DNA of 64,000 bases from Bin87 sp965243255 (GTDB taxonomy: Bacteria; Chloroflexota; Dehalococcoidia; Lucifugimonadales; UBA3495): NCBI GenBank assembly GCA_965243255.1, contig CBDEUH010000004.1:2294001-2358000 (forward strand), written 5' to 3'. Below, in pieces: positions 14,787 through 24,061 of this stretch. The notes beneath the pieces were generated by a model that had not been told where the DNA came from, did no database searches, and saw nothing but the letters and a program-made list of their open reading frames with translations. How positions within the stretch are numbered: the stretch's first letter is position 1; the number at the start of each line of letters is the position of its first letter. Made by a program: the position numbers and the translations under genes.

Positions 14787-16970
14787 ATGGGGAGAAAGAT
14801 TTGGGTTGCGGCGGGGCTCCTGTTGGCCTTGGCCGCTTGCCAGGAGATGGTCGACTCGCCGGTCCAACCCAGCGCTCCGCCGACGTCGTCTCAAGCAACG
14901 CCGATGGTCCCTGCGACGCCTGTCCCTACCGAATCGGTCCTGCGCGCCATCCCTACCGCAACGCAGACGCCCCCACCCACCGTTTCCGTCCCGCCGACCA
15001 AACCCGTACCCGGAACGGAATATAGGCCCACCGAAGAGCCCGAGCCCTTCGAGTCAGGGTTTGAAGACACCGTTTGGGTTACCGGCAGCATAGACGACAT
15101 GCGGGCCGCATTGGACCAGGGGCAGCATCCCGAGGAACGGTTGGAGGAGGGATGGCTTTCCGGTCTGCACGTGGTTGCGGCGTACGGCAATCCTGCCGTG
15201 ATGGAGTTCCTCCTGGATTGGGGTGCGGACGTCATGCTGCTGGACCGCAACGGAGCAACGCCGCTCCATTACGCGGCGCGATCCGGTACCCCTCAAATTG
15301 TGGGCCTGCTGATCGACCGGGGTGCCGAAGTCCGCAACGTCGACGAAAACGGTGGAACCCCCTTGGCAGACGCCGCCATGGGCAACCCGGATCCCCGTGT
15401 GGCGGAGTTGTTGCTTGACAGGGGCGCTCGGCTGGACTTCGATGGCGGGTTTATGGGGACTCCTCTGCAAGCAGCGGCGGCCTACAACGAGAACCCCGAA
15501 GTCGCGCTGACGTTGCTTGCAAGGGGCGCCGACCCGTGGGCGCTAGATTACGAGGGTTCAACCCTCTTGCACAACGCCGCCAAAGGCGGGCACACGAGCT
15601 TGGTGGAATCTCTGCTTAACATGGGGTTCGACGTTAACGCGCCGAGCAACGCGAACGCGATCCCCCTCCACCACGCAGCGGCGGGCGGCAACCCAGACGT
15701 TGCGGCGCTGCTGTTGCGGCGGGGTTCCGACATCGATGCTAAGGGCCACTTGTTTGGTTGGACCCCACTCCATGTGGCGGTGTCGTTCCTCGGAACGGGA
15801 TACTACAAGGGCACGGTGGTTGATGTAATCGACGTGTTGTTGGAAGCAGGGCATCTGGTCGACGCTCGAGACGATGAAGGGCGGACACCCCTCCATTTGG
15901 CGGCTGAGTACGAAAGCTGGGATGACCCTGAACTCGCCCAATATTGGGCGGCCCGTTGGGGCGAGCCGACGAGCCCGGTGGCAGGGATGGATTTCCTGCT
16001 GGAATCGGGGGCCAACCCCTCGGCGCAGGACCACAACCACTTTACACCGCTCCACGTGGCGGCCGATTCGGAGGATTTGGACCGTGTTCGTTTGCTTTTG
16101 GACCGGGGGGCCGATATTCACAGATCCAACCGGTACGGCGAAACGGCATGCGACAGAGCAGGCTGGCGGGACATATACCAAGGGACCGATGTGTTGGAAC
16201 AGCTATGCGGCGAGTTCGTGTCGTGGCTAACGGAGGTCTTCTGGAGCAACGCCGACCCGGCCGTGGTGCAGGCGGAGTTGGACGCAGGAGCAGACCCCCA
16301 GGCCCAGGATGGAGCGGGCCGGACCGTGCTTCACGTCGCGACCGAGGTATCAGACGATCCTGGCGTGATCGAGATATTGCTGGATGCAGGCGCAGACCCC
16401 GAAGCCCCGGTCGCTTTCTCGGACGGGGAGCGCCCCCTCCACACGGCAGCCGTTCGGAGCGACCCAGAGTTTGCACAGGTCTTGCTGGAGCGCGGGGCCG
16501 ACGTTGACGGGAAGGACGCCAACGACCGGACGCCGCTTCATGAGGCGGCCCTCCATTCAGGCTGGTCGGGGACGGATGTATTGGAACTGCTTTTGAGTTT
16601 CGGGGCCAACATGGAAGTAGAGGACAATTCGGGACAGACACCCATATTCGCGGCAGTAACGGCGGTATCGGAGGATGCCCCCGTTTCGCGAGGGCCAACC
16701 GCAATAAAGCTGCTGCGGGAGCGTGGAGCGCGGCTGGACGTTGTGGACGAATCGGGTGGAACGCTCCTGCACCACGCCGCGGCCCACCGGCACGTGACCG
16801 CCGCGCTCGTGGAGTTCTTGATCGGGGAGGGAATCCCAGTGGATGCAAGAAATGACGATGGGGAAACAGCCCTGGACCTGACCAGCAGTCGTACGTCGGA
16901 TCGAGTGCTACGTCTGTTGGAGGGACCCAACCCCGACTACAAGCCGGATTTCGGCGGCTCTTCGAAGTAG
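14787..16970 (+). CDS. Ankyrin-repeat lipoprotein
   Basis: 727 residues from ATG 14787, with AGGAGG directly upstream. The signal LLLALAAC places the lipidated Cys at about 18. After a P/T/S-rich linker, about fifteen ankyrin repeats run to the end (repeated G-x-T-P-L-H-x-A-A and LLLD-x-GA-D cores, for example 165-200 and 565-600). One atypical stretch near 465-500 contains Cys and Trp and separates two ankyrin blocks. Surface or secreted ankyrin proteins are frequent in sponge and other symbionts, where some alter phagocytosis. That role here is inference. The gene is single and not in an operon. Confidence 0.85.
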   Translation: MGRKIWVAAGLLLALAACQEMVDSPVQPSAPPTSSQATPMVPATPVPTESVLRAIPTATQTPPPTVSVPPTKPVPGTEYRPTEEPEPFESGFEDTVWVTGSIDDMRAALDQGQHPEERLEEGWLSGLHVVAAYGNPAVMEFLLDWGADVMLLDRNGATPLHYAARSGTPQIVGLLIDRGAEVRNVDENGGTPLADAAMGNPDPRVAELLLDRGARLDFDGGFMGTPLQAAAAYNENPEVALTLLARGADPWALDYEGSTLLHNAAKGGHTSLVESLLNMGFDVNAPSNANAIPLHHAAAGGNPDVAALLLRRGSDIDAKGHLFGWTPLHVAVSFLGTGYYKGTVVDVIDVLLEAGHLVDARDDEGRTPLHLAAEYESWDDPELAQYWAARWGEPTSPVAGMDFLLESGANPSAQDHNHFTPLHVAADSEDLDRVRLLLDRGADIHRSNRYGETACDRAGWRDIYQGTDVLEQLCGEFVSWLTEVFWSNADPAVVQAELDAGADPQAQDGAGRTVLHVATEVSDDPGVIEILLDAGADPEAPVAFSDGERPLHTAAVRSDPEFAQVLLERGADVDGKDANDRTPLHEAALHSGWSGTDVLELLLSFGANMEVEDNSGQTPIFAAVTAVSEDAPVSRGPTAIKLLRERGARLDVVDESGGTLLHHAAAHRHVTAALVEFLIGEGIPVDARNDDGETALDLTSSRTSDRVLRLLEGPNPDYKPDFGGSSK

Positions 16971-17375
16971 CGACGGTCCGCATCCCGCCATGTAACAAAG
17001 TCAAGGTAGTCAGCCCTCAGGTGGCCCCCAGCGGGCGGTAGAAGCGGCCCGAACCGAGGTGTGGCCCGTTACGCTTGAATGTTTTTGTTCCCAATCTCCA
17101 ATCCACCGATGGTACGGGATGGCCCTGACCAGACCGGTGGTAGGCGGCGACGGAAAGGCACTGTGAACAACTGACCTCTATGGGCAAGTGTCCCGCGTCA
17201 AGCATTGTTGCCGGTTCGCATTGCCTCAAACAGCATGTTGCCGAACAGTCGGTAGCGGTCACGTGGTGGAAGCAAGAGCAAGATGGCAAAACACGAGTTC
17301 CTGGCAACGCTGCGATACCGATACCGGCGTCCATTGGGCCTGGGTGGTGGAACCCCAGCATGGGGCGCTGGGACT
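16971..17375. other. Intergenic stretch without a supported gene
   Basis: Several short frames on both strands lack starts with ribosome-binding sites and show no family signature. It ends at the hairpin described next. It may contain transposon debris. Confidence 0.4.
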
Positions 17376-17412
17376 GACACGACGGGGATGTAAGTAATAT
17401 CCCCGTCGTGTC
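17376..17412. repeat. Perfect 13-bp hairpin upstream of the TnpB-like gene
   Basis: GACACGACGGGGA (17376-17388) and its exact reverse complement (17400-17412) flank an 11-base loop. No T-run follows, so it is not a standard terminator. IS200/IS605 elements carry subterminal hairpins recognised by TnpA, which makes this a candidate left-end structure of the element encoding 17517-18974. Confidence 0.45.
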
Positions 17413-17516
17413 ACTTAGGTGGTTCTTTCAGTACTGGGGGACTCGCATTGCAGGCCGGCGCTGGGTGTCGGGATGGCTAGAGTTACTGGCCTTGCCTTCG
17501 CGATGGACGGGCTTCG

Positions 17517-18974
17517 TTGACGCGCCGCCGAATCATGGGTTGGAAACTGTTCGCCCAGGTGTCGGCGGGAAGTTCGGCAGCGTCGTTGAAGAGCCAGTAC
17601 CTGAAGCGGTACGGGATACCGGCGCGGATGTTCAATGGCGTGCGGGTGTCGCTGGAAGGCAAGGTGGCGTCGGTGAGGGAGCGGCAGAAGCTGCGGGTGG
17701 ATAGCCTGAGTCGGCGGATCGCGGGGGCCCAGCGTCAGATTGCCGATGCCGCTCAGCGTGAGCGATGGGATCAGGTTCACCACAAGCGACGGCGTCTGGC
17801 CAATCTGCGGCATCGGCTGGCGGCACTGGCGGCGGACCGAATCAGGCTGTGCTTCGGTTCCAAGCGTTTGTGGCGCAAGCAGCATCACCTGGAGGCCAAC
17901 GGCTACGCCCGCCATCAGGAGTGGCTCAGGGACTGGCAAGACGCTCGCAGCGACGAGTTCTTCGTGCTGGGCAGCCGGGACGAGACGGCGGGTTGCCAGC
18001 TGTGCGTGGCTGCAGTTGCCGACGACGGGACGCTAACATTGCGTTTGCGGCTGCCGGATGTTCTGGCGTCGCAGCATGGGAAGTACCTGACCATCAAGGG
18101 TGTGCGGTTTGCCTACGGCCAAGAGCAGGTGCTGGCGGCGCTGGACTGCAATGCTGAGTACGCCCGCTACCGGCGCCAGCATTGCGAGAAGGCGGCGAGA
18201 GCTACCAACCTGGGCCAGGCCATTAGCTACCGGTTCAAGCGGGACGAGAAGGGCTGGCGGGTGTTCGCCACCACGGCCACGATGGACGTGCCGGTGGTTA
18301 CCGACCAACGGTGCGGCGCCATCGGCGTCGACCTCAACGCCGACCACTTGGCGGTCTCGGAGACCGACGCATCTGGAAACTACATGAACGCCTTCAGTGT
18401 ACCGCTGGTCACCTACGGCAAGTCGCGTCATCAGGCCGAGGCCCTCATCGGCGACGCCGTGGCCAGGGTGGTTGCCTACGCCCGGGAGGTGGGCAAACCC
18501 GTCGTCATGGAACGGCTGGATTTCCGGCAGAAAAAGGCGGTACTGGAGGGCCAGGCCCGCAAGTACAACCGGATGCTTTCGAGTTTCAGCTACGGCAAGA
18601 TCAAGGCGTACTTCCTGTCCCGTGGCTACCGGCAGGGAGTGGCGGTGCACCAGGTGAACCCGGCCTTCAGCTCGGTGATTGGCCGGGTGAAGTTCATGGC
18701 GCGTTACGGGCTCAGCGTACACCAGGCAGCAGCCCTGGTGCTGGCCCGTCGTTTGCTCGGCTGTTCCCAGCGCATCCCCCGCCGGCGGGTCGCACCCGTC
18801 GGCAATGGCGTCCAGGTCGCCTTTACCGTACCCGTGAGGAAGCGAGTGAAGCACGTGTGGACGTACTGGGGCGCGGTTGCAGGACAGTTGAGACCGGCGC
18901 TTGCAGCGCAGCACCGGCTGGGAAAGCGGAGACGCCGACCCAATCCGGTTCAGGCTACCCGTGCGGCGGCTTGA
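17517..18974 (+). CDS. TnpB-related protein lacking the zinc finger (full copy)
   Basis: 485 residues from TTG 17517; MGWKLFA a few codons later may be the first conserved block, and the extreme N-terminus could be lost or frameshifted. RuvC-type blocks: D272 in GAIGVDLNADHLAVSETD and E332 in PVVMERLDFRQKKA. The region YGLSVHQAAALVLARRL (397-413) occupies the place where TnpB has a zinc finger and D-x-N-A-A, but no Cys pairs and no clear third Asp are visible. COG0675-type accessory proteins of IS200/IS605 elements have this form. It may be a nuclease with altered chemistry or an inactive RNA-guided DNA binder. No tnpA is nearby. Confidence 0.75.
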   Translation: MTRRRIMGWKLFAQVSAGSSAASLKSQYLKRYGIPARMFNGVRVSLEGKVASVRERQKLRVDSLSRRIAGAQRQIADAAQRERWDQVHHKRRRLANLRHRLAALAADRIRLCFGSKRLWRKQHHLEANGYARHQEWLRDWQDARSDEFFVLGSRDETAGCQLCVAAVADDGTLTLRLRLPDVLASQHGKYLTIKGVRFAYGQEQVLAALDCNAEYARYRRQHCEKAARATNLGQAISYRFKRDEKGWRVFATTATMDVPVVTDQRCGAIGVDLNADHLAVSETDASGNYMNAFSVPLVTYGKSRHQAEALIGDAVARVVAYAREVGKPVVMERLDFRQKKAVLEGQARKYNRMLSSFSYGKIKAYFLSRGYRQGVAVHQVNPAFSSVIGRVKFMARYGLSVHQAAALVLARRLLGCSQRIPRRRVAPVGNGVQVAFTVPVRKRVKHVWTYWGAVAGQLRPALAAQHRLGKRRRRPNPVQATRAAA

Positions 18975-19116
18975 ACGGGGACCAGTTCGGTGTTCTGGGG
19001 TGAGAGTCCCCAGCGGAGTCGCCTTGCACTGTTGGGGCGGCGGCGCGGCCCACACCGTGCTTTTCAGGAATGGCTGACGGCGGTCATGTAACTAAAATCA
19101 ACCATTTTTACAACGG
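18438..19116 (+). repeat. 679-bp direct repeat, copy A
   Basis: Covers the last third of the TnpB-like gene plus its 142-base non-coding tail. Copy B is 20324-21002 with a constant offset of 1886 and no indel, and only scattered substitutions. The common right boundary after TTTTTACAACGG is sharp and is likely the true right end of the element. Confidence 0.9.
18975..19116 (+). ncRNA. Candidate omega-RNA scaffold at the right end of the TnpB-like element
   Basis: The 142 bases after the stop are conserved in copy B although untranslated. They contain a hairpin CTGGGG-TGAGAGT-CCCCAG and a GC-rich stem region (GGGGCGGCGGCGCGGCCCA) before an A/T-rich end. In known TnpB systems the guide RNA scaffold overlaps the 3' end of tnpB and runs to the element end, with the guide taken from the flank. 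The guide here would begin TACCGAGTACCCCGACCTGA. Confidence 0.5.
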
Positions 19117-19627
19117 TACCGAGTACCCCGACCTGAGCGACGGGGAGCTGGAAGGGATAAAGCGTTGGATAAGGTCGGCCCTCGACGCCCTCATCGCGGA
19201 GGCGCTGGCCCGTTCGGGAACAACCAGGGCGGACCTGGGGCGGGAACGGCGTCGTGGCGTCGGATAGCGCCGACGCCAGTTGGCGCAAGACCAGTCAGCC
19301 GTTCACCGGATAATTGATGACACTGACCGGTAGCGTCAACGCCTGTGGCGCTGGCATAATGACCTTGCCGTTGACGAACAGCGGCGCCGGCCGTCGACGA
19401 CCAACGGGACGGCCGGTTTCCCTTATCAGAGCCGCGGGCTGCCGGCACCCCACCATATTGAGAAAGCCGCCTCTTTAGCACACAGTAACCGAAGGCCCTC
19501 GCAATCGAGTACCGTAGTCGCCCAAGTGGTGATGTGGTTACTCGCCAAGTTGATGTACGGGCAACGCCTGTCAAGTGTACAATGGACTAGGGCAACGCCC
19601 GCCGCAAAAGTGCCTCGAGGTGCTCCT
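19117..19627. other. Intergenic stretch with a possible gene fragment
   Basis: Right after the element end, a plus-strand frame reads YPDLSDGELEGIKRWIRSALDALIAEAL to about 19266. It is helix-like and may be a fragment of a gene cut by the insertion, but no family is recognised. On the minus strand FVNGKVIMPAPQALTLPVSV (about 19308-19380) looks like a protein end without context. Nothing else is supported. Confidence 0.35.
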
Positions 19628-19867
19628 ATGACTGACTGGAATAACTGCTCCGCCGTCGAAAGCGTGCCCGACCGACTCAGCGGCGCGTGGGTGTTTGCCG
19701 GCACCAGAGTGCCCGTTTCCGCCCTGTTCGGCAATCTCGCCGAAGGAGCCACCATTGACGAATTCCTCGAGTGGTTCCCAGGAGTTCAGGAAACCCAGGT
19801 GAGAGCCGTGCTGGAGCACCAGGTGAACAGCCTTGACGCGAAGACCAAGATTGCGAATCCTGTTTGA
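19628..19867 (+). CDS. DUF433-family antitoxin
   Basis: 79 residues from ATG 19628. The sequence RLSGAWVFAGTRVPVSALFGNLAEGATIDEFLEWFPGV is the DUF433 pattern (G-x-P-x-F-x-G-T-R-V-P-V then L-x-G-x-x-I-x-E-F-L), a small winged-helix fold. DUF433 proteins are the antitoxin partners of DUF5615 PIN-like toxins, and the next gene is one, overlapping by 17 bases. The pair lies between the two direct copies of the TnpB-like element. Confidence 0.85.
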   Translation: MTDWNNCSAVESVPDRLSGAWVFAGTRVPVSALFGNLAEGATIDEFLEWFPGVQETQVRAVLEHQVNSLDAKTKIANPV

Positions 19868-20180
19868 CCACAACACACCTGACCCACTCCGTCACTACCT
19901 CCGTGAGCATCACGTCGACACCGCAGAAGAGCAAGGCTGGGCAGGCTTGGCCAACGGGGCGCTCATTAGGCGCGCTGAAGAGCACGACTACGATGTCCTC
20001 GTCACGGCCGACCAGAACCTGAGACACCAGCAGAACCTCCGACATACCAACATAGGAATCGTGGTTCTCCTGTCCAACCGGTGGCCGTTGGTGAGGGAAC
20101 ACACGCCGGAAATAATGGCCACCATCGGCGAAATCCGCCCCGGCCAACTGCTGGAAGTGCCCATTTCGCCGCTACGGTAG
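19851..20180 (+). CDS. DUF5615 PIN-like toxin (Mut7-C type RNase fold)
   Basis: The start is probably TTG 19851 (MRILFDHNTPDPLRHYL); TTG 19833 adds six basic residues. The predicted protein has 109 residues. Acidic positions fit the PIN-like fold: the D-H-N-x-P motif near the N-terminus, the acidic EEQGW-x-G and EEHDYDVLVTADQNL motifs, and a C-terminal I-x-I-V-V-L. Such proteins are predicted RNases held in check by DUF433. Translational coupling with the antitoxin by overlap is typical. Confidence 0.85.
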   Translation: MRILFDHNTPDPLRHYLREHHVDTAEEQGWAGLANGALIRRAEEHDYDVLVTADQNLRHQQNLRHTNIGIVVLLSNRWPLVREHTPEIMATIGEIRPGQLLEVPISPLR

Positions 20181-20215
20181 CATCGGGCCGAAACCAACCA
20201 CAGTTGCTTGATGGC

Positions 20216-20860
20216 ATGACGACTAACGATACCACTGAACGAGCTTTGGAGCGGCGCATTGTCGGGCTTCTTACCAGCGCTCCAGATGACTCGTCAAATC
20301 GGGCTGCAACGGGCCGCGCAACAGAGGCCATCATCGGCGACGCCGTGGCCAGGGTGGTTGCCTACGCCCGGGAGGCGGGCAAACCCGTCGTCATGGAACG
20401 GCTGGACTTCCGGCAGAAAAAGGCGGTACTGGAGGGCCAGGCCTGCAAGTACAACCGGATGCTGTCCAGTTTCAGTTACGGCAAGATCAAAGCGTGCTTC
20501 CTGTCCCGTGGCTACCGGCAGGGAGTGGCAGTGCACCAGGTCAACCCGGCCTTCAGCTCGGTGATTGGCCGGGTGAAGTTCATGGTACGTTACGGGCTCA
20601 GTGTGCACCAGGCAGCAGCATTGGTGCTGGCCCGTCGCTTGCTCGGCTGTTCCCAGCGCATCCCACGCCGGCGGGTTGCTCCCGTCGGCAATGGCGTTCA
20701 CGTCGCCTTCGTCGTACCTGCAAGGAAGCGAGTGAAGCACGTGTGGACGTACTGGGGCGCGGTTGCGGGACAGTTGAGTCCGGCGCTTGCAGCGCAGCAC
20801 CGGCTGGGGAAGCGGAGACGCCGACCCAATCGGGTTCAGGCTACCCGCGCGGCGGCTTGA
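20216..20860 (+). pseudogene. Chimeric frame: restriction-subunit-like N-terminus fused to a TnpB-like 3' part
   Basis: ATG 20216 begins TTNDTTERALERRIVGLLT, which resembles the first residues of type I restriction R subunits (TTDTSEKGLE-x-LI). After about 36 residues the frame runs directly into copy B of the TnpB-like gene at 20324 and stays open to its stop. The TnpB part lacks the first RuvC Asp, so it cannot be an active nuclease. The fusion arose by insertion or deletion, and whether it is expressed is unknown. Confidence 0.55.
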
Positions 20861-21002
20861 ACGGGGATCAGTTCGGTATTCTGGGGTGAGAGTCCCCAGC
20901 GGAGTCGCCTTGCACTGTTGGGGCGGCGGCGCGGCCCACACCGTGCTTTTCAGGAATGGCTGACGGCGGTCATGTAACTAAAATCAACCATTTTTACAAC
21001 GG
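20324..21002 (+). repeat. 679-bp direct repeat, copy B
   Basis: Second copy of 18438-19116, in the same orientation and colinear without indels. It carries the 3' part of the TnpB-like gene and the candidate omega-RNA tail (20861-21002). The flank after it, starting CTACTCGCACATGAGAACTC, differs from that of copy A, as expected for a guide position. Confidence 0.9.
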
Positions 21003-21029
21003 CTACTCGCACATGAGAACTCAGGGTGA

Positions 21030-21119
21030 TTCGCCGAAATCGCTTCCTTCGACGATGCTATCCGGATCCAGCCCGAGGCCGCCGACCTGTTTGGAGCCAG
21101 GGGCACGGCCTACATGTGC
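21030..21119 (+). pseudogene. TPR-protein fragment
   Basis: The frame reads FAEIASFDDAIRIQPEAADL followed by FGARGTAYM, one tetratricopeptide repeat (F-D-x-A-I-R-x-x-P-x-x-A-x-x-x-x-x-R-G-x-A-Y). There is no start, and it breaks down after 30 residues. It probably is the debris of a TPR gene cut by copy B of the element. Confidence 0.45.
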
Positions 21120-21235
21120 GGGGGGCCCACCCATTGCCGATGGGAATCGACGGGCCGGATGCTCCACCGCATTGGACCATAGATTGTAAAACGCCTCGAG
21201 CTATAGACCAGTGTCAAGCAACCGTTTGCCGCCGG

Positions 21236-22126
21236 TCAGGGGGCCCGCAGGTCAGCCGCCTGAGTCAGGGAGGCGCTCATATCCCACAAAGCGGCAGCCA
21301 GTTCTGCATCGTAGCTAATGCTGGAGGACGGCACGGGGCGACAGTCGACGAAATATTTGCCGGTCACATTTTCCACATCAGGCGATACGGCTAGGTACAC
21401 CGGCGTTTCTGCTCCCTTATCCGGGTGAATGCCGCGAACTCCGATGAAGAAATTGACCGCGCGCCCCAGCAACCCATTGTTGCGAGCTATGTTGGTTCGA
21501 ACCAAACCGGGATGCAGCGCATTTACCGTGACATTCTCGCCATCCAAACGCCGCGCAAGCTCATAGGTGAAGAGGATGTTGCAGAGCTTGGAACGTTTGT
21601 AGGCTGGGTATCCCCCGTTGCCGGAAGGCACAGGCAGGTCTTCTAGCCGGAAGTTGCCCGGCGATTCATGGGCACAAGAGGACACGTTGATAATCCGGGC
21701 CCGTGGCGCTTTCCGCAGAAGTTCGAGCAGCAGGCTGGTCATCAGGAAGTAGTTCAGATGGTTCAGTGCGAAGGTCATCTCGATACCGTCAGCGCTGCTC
21801 CGGTCGGACAGGAAGATGGCCCCCGCATTGTTCAGCAGCACATCAAGATGGGGCACGAGTTCCATTGCCTCGGCAGCTACCCGACGCACCTCACGCTGAG
21901 AAGAAAGGTCGGCGAGCAGGTGCTCAACTGCCGGGTTCCCGGTGTCGGCGATGATCCGCTGCACGGCGGCTTCGGTCTTAATGGAGTTGCGGCCTACGAT
22001 TACGACCCTGGCGCCCATACGGGCCAGTTCGCGTGAGGCTGCGTAGCCGATGCCGTCGCTGCCGCCGGTAATGATGCAGATTTTCCCGCGCATTGGATTA
22101 TTCAAGGGAACTGCCTTAGTCATCAC
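21236..22126 (-). CDS. Short-chain dehydrogenase/reductase, retinol-dehydrogenase-like
   Basis: 296 residues. Classical SDR features: the cofactor loop TGGSDGIG (about 20-27), VVIVGRN (an Arg after the second strand suggests NADP(H)), LLNNAG, the catalytic Ser in INVSS and Tyr-x3-Lys in YPAYKRSK. The long substrate loop and DLPVPSGNGGYPAYKRSKL resemble the WWOX/retinol dehydrogenase branch. It acts on hydroxyl or keto groups of an unknown lipid-like substrate. It stands alone between two mobile-element relics. Confidence 0.85.
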   Translation of the reverse strand: MMTKAVPLNNPMRGKICIITGGSDGIGYAASRELARMGARVVIVGRNSIKTEAAVQRIIADTGNPAVEHLLADLSSQREVRRVAAEAMELVPHLDVLLNNAGAIFLSDRSSADGIEMTFALNHLNYFLMTSLLLELLRKAPRARIINVSSCAHESPGNFRLEDLPVPSGNGGYPAYKRSKLCNILFTYELARRLDGENVTVNALHPGLVRTNIARNNGLLGRAVNFFIGVRGIHPDKGAETPVYLAVSPDVENVTGKYFVDCRPVPSSSISYDAELAAALWDMSASLTQAADLRAP

Positions 22127-22277
22127 TTCTTATACGTTCATGGCCCACAAGTCGGCAAATGTAAACTCCCCGGAGACGGGGTAACAGGAACTGGGTGGCA
22201 AGAACGCGGTGACCGCGTGATCATTATCGGAATACCGACGAACCCGATCATGGCGGACAACCAAAGGCAAGAACAGC

Positions 22278-23461
22278 ATGAACATTGCGGAATTGATAAG
22301 CAAGCGCAGTACGGACGGAAATGTGGACTTTCTGAGGGGAGCCCCGCAAATTCTGGTGGAAGGGTTCATTCACGCCGAGTTGTAAACTCGGACCAAGGGG
22401 AGCGGAACCCGCAGCGCGTTACCCACTGCAACGGCTAGCGCAGCCCGCCGTGAGACACCCGAGTGGGGACGATGGAGCTGCGCGTCCCCAGGATTCGGGA
22501 GGGCAGCTACTTCCCCAGCCTGTTGGAACCTCGGCGGCGCAGTGAGAAGGCGCTGCTGGCGGTGTTCCAGCAGGCTTACCTGGAGGGGGGCCACCAGACG
22601 GGTGGACGACCTGATCAAATCCCTGGGCTGCGACGGCATCTCCAAGAGCCAGGTGTCGCGCATCTGCCGGGACCTGGACCAGGCGGTGGAGGCCTTCGTG
22701 GGCCGGCCTCTGGACGGTGGCCCCTACCACTACGTCTGGCTGGATGCCCTCACCCAGAAAGTCAGGGAGGGGGGTCGCATCGTCAACGTCAGCGTCGTGG
22801 TGGTCACCGGTGTCAATGCCCAGGGCCATCGGGAGATTCTGGGCATGGATGTGGGAGCAGGAGAGGACGGCCCTTCTGGCTGCCCTTCATGAGATCGCTG
22901 AACGCCCGGGGGCGTGGCGGGGTGGAACTGGTCATCTCCGATGCCCACCAAGGGCTGAAGAACGCCATCGCCACGGCGTTTACCGGCGGCGGTTGGCAGC
23001 GCTGCCGCACCCACTTCATGACCAACCTCTTGACCCGGGTGCCCAAGCGGTCCCAACCCGGCGTCGCCACCATGGTGCGCACCATCTACAAGCAACTTTC
23101 ACCAGAAGAAGTCCCCGCCCAGGCCGAGCGCGTGATGGCTCAGCTGGAGGAACACTTCCCCCAAGCGGCCGACATGCTGGCGGACGTATTACCCGACATC
23201 CTGGCCTTCACCGCCTTCCCAGTGTCTCACTGGCAGAAGCTCTGGTCCAACAACCCGCTGGAGCGGCTGAACAAGGAGATCCGCCGGCGTACCGACGTGG
23301 TGGGCATCTTCCCCAACCGGGGCGCCACCCGGCGTCTGGTGGGCGCGGTACTGGCCGAGCAGCATGACGAGTGGGCCGAAGGTCGTCGCTATCTCACCTT
23401 CGCCAACGACCTGGACGCCGAGACCATACCGGTCAGCAACATCCTGGAGTCAACGGCCTAA
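22278..23461 (+). pseudogene. IS256-family (mutator-type) transposase, multiply disrupted
   Basis: From ATG 22278, NIAELISKRSTDG and DFLRGAPQILVEG give the N-terminus. Stops occur at TAA (after HAEL), TAG 22435-22437 and a nearby TGA. Then TRVGTMELRVPRIREGSYFPSLL continues, a frameshift near 22595 leads to RRVDDLIKSLGCDGISKSQVS, and another near 22865 returns to the first frame. DDE residues: Asp in HYVWLDALTQKV, Asp in ELVISDAHQGLK and Glu in NNPLERLNKEIRRR. The right end (23479-23508) resembles an IS256 terminus, but no matching left end was found. Confidence 0.8.
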
Positions 23462-23508
23462 ACCACATCAACAAGGATGACGCCACTTACACCACTTGAC
23501 GGGACGTA

Positions 23509-24061
23509 ACCGAGGCCCGGCCTGGCAGGCGCGCCGGAGCCGCAAGTCCCCTGCTAACGGTAGTGGCGGCCGCGCTTCAACACATCATCGTGGACTTGGA
23601 CTTCGTGAGATAGAGCGGATCGTGGTGGGCGGCAGGGATTCGCAGTGTTGTATGGTTGTTTCCGAGGAAGTGGTTTAGTTTGCTAAGTAGTGTCGCGGGT
23701 GGCCGGCGCTGAACAGCATCGGGCCATGCGAGGGTTTCGGTTCCCGCCGTTGCTTTGGCAACAGAGGGCTTCGTTAGCGAAGCCTCAGGACATGGGTTAC
23801 GAAAGCAACGCCATGATGCATCATGGGAGCTTGTGGCGGCGCTCCTCATTTGACGTGAAGAGGAGGGATTGCCCGATTGGGCAACGAGAGAGACGGATTC
23901 AGAAGTGCTGGCCACTTCCGGCCGATTAGATAAGACCGACTCAAAACCTCACACTCACGTTCCGCACATTTTCTATCCGCGGGTTGCTGGGATGGATGAA
24001 CCCACAGGGTTGGGCATAAGAGACGGAGAGTGGCAATAAGATCCTCCTACCACCCTTGGCG
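23509..24061. other. Intergenic stretch, no supported gene
   Basis: About 550 bases between the IS256 relic and the integrase. Only short frames without starts are present. No tRNA-like cloverleaf that could serve as an attachment site was recognised, although a P4-type integrase would normally use one. Confidence 0.4.

Noticed and set aside
23509..24061. tRNA attachment site for the integrase
   Set aside because: No T-loop (GGTTCGAATCC-like) or acceptor stem pattern was found in this gap or at 25220-25391.
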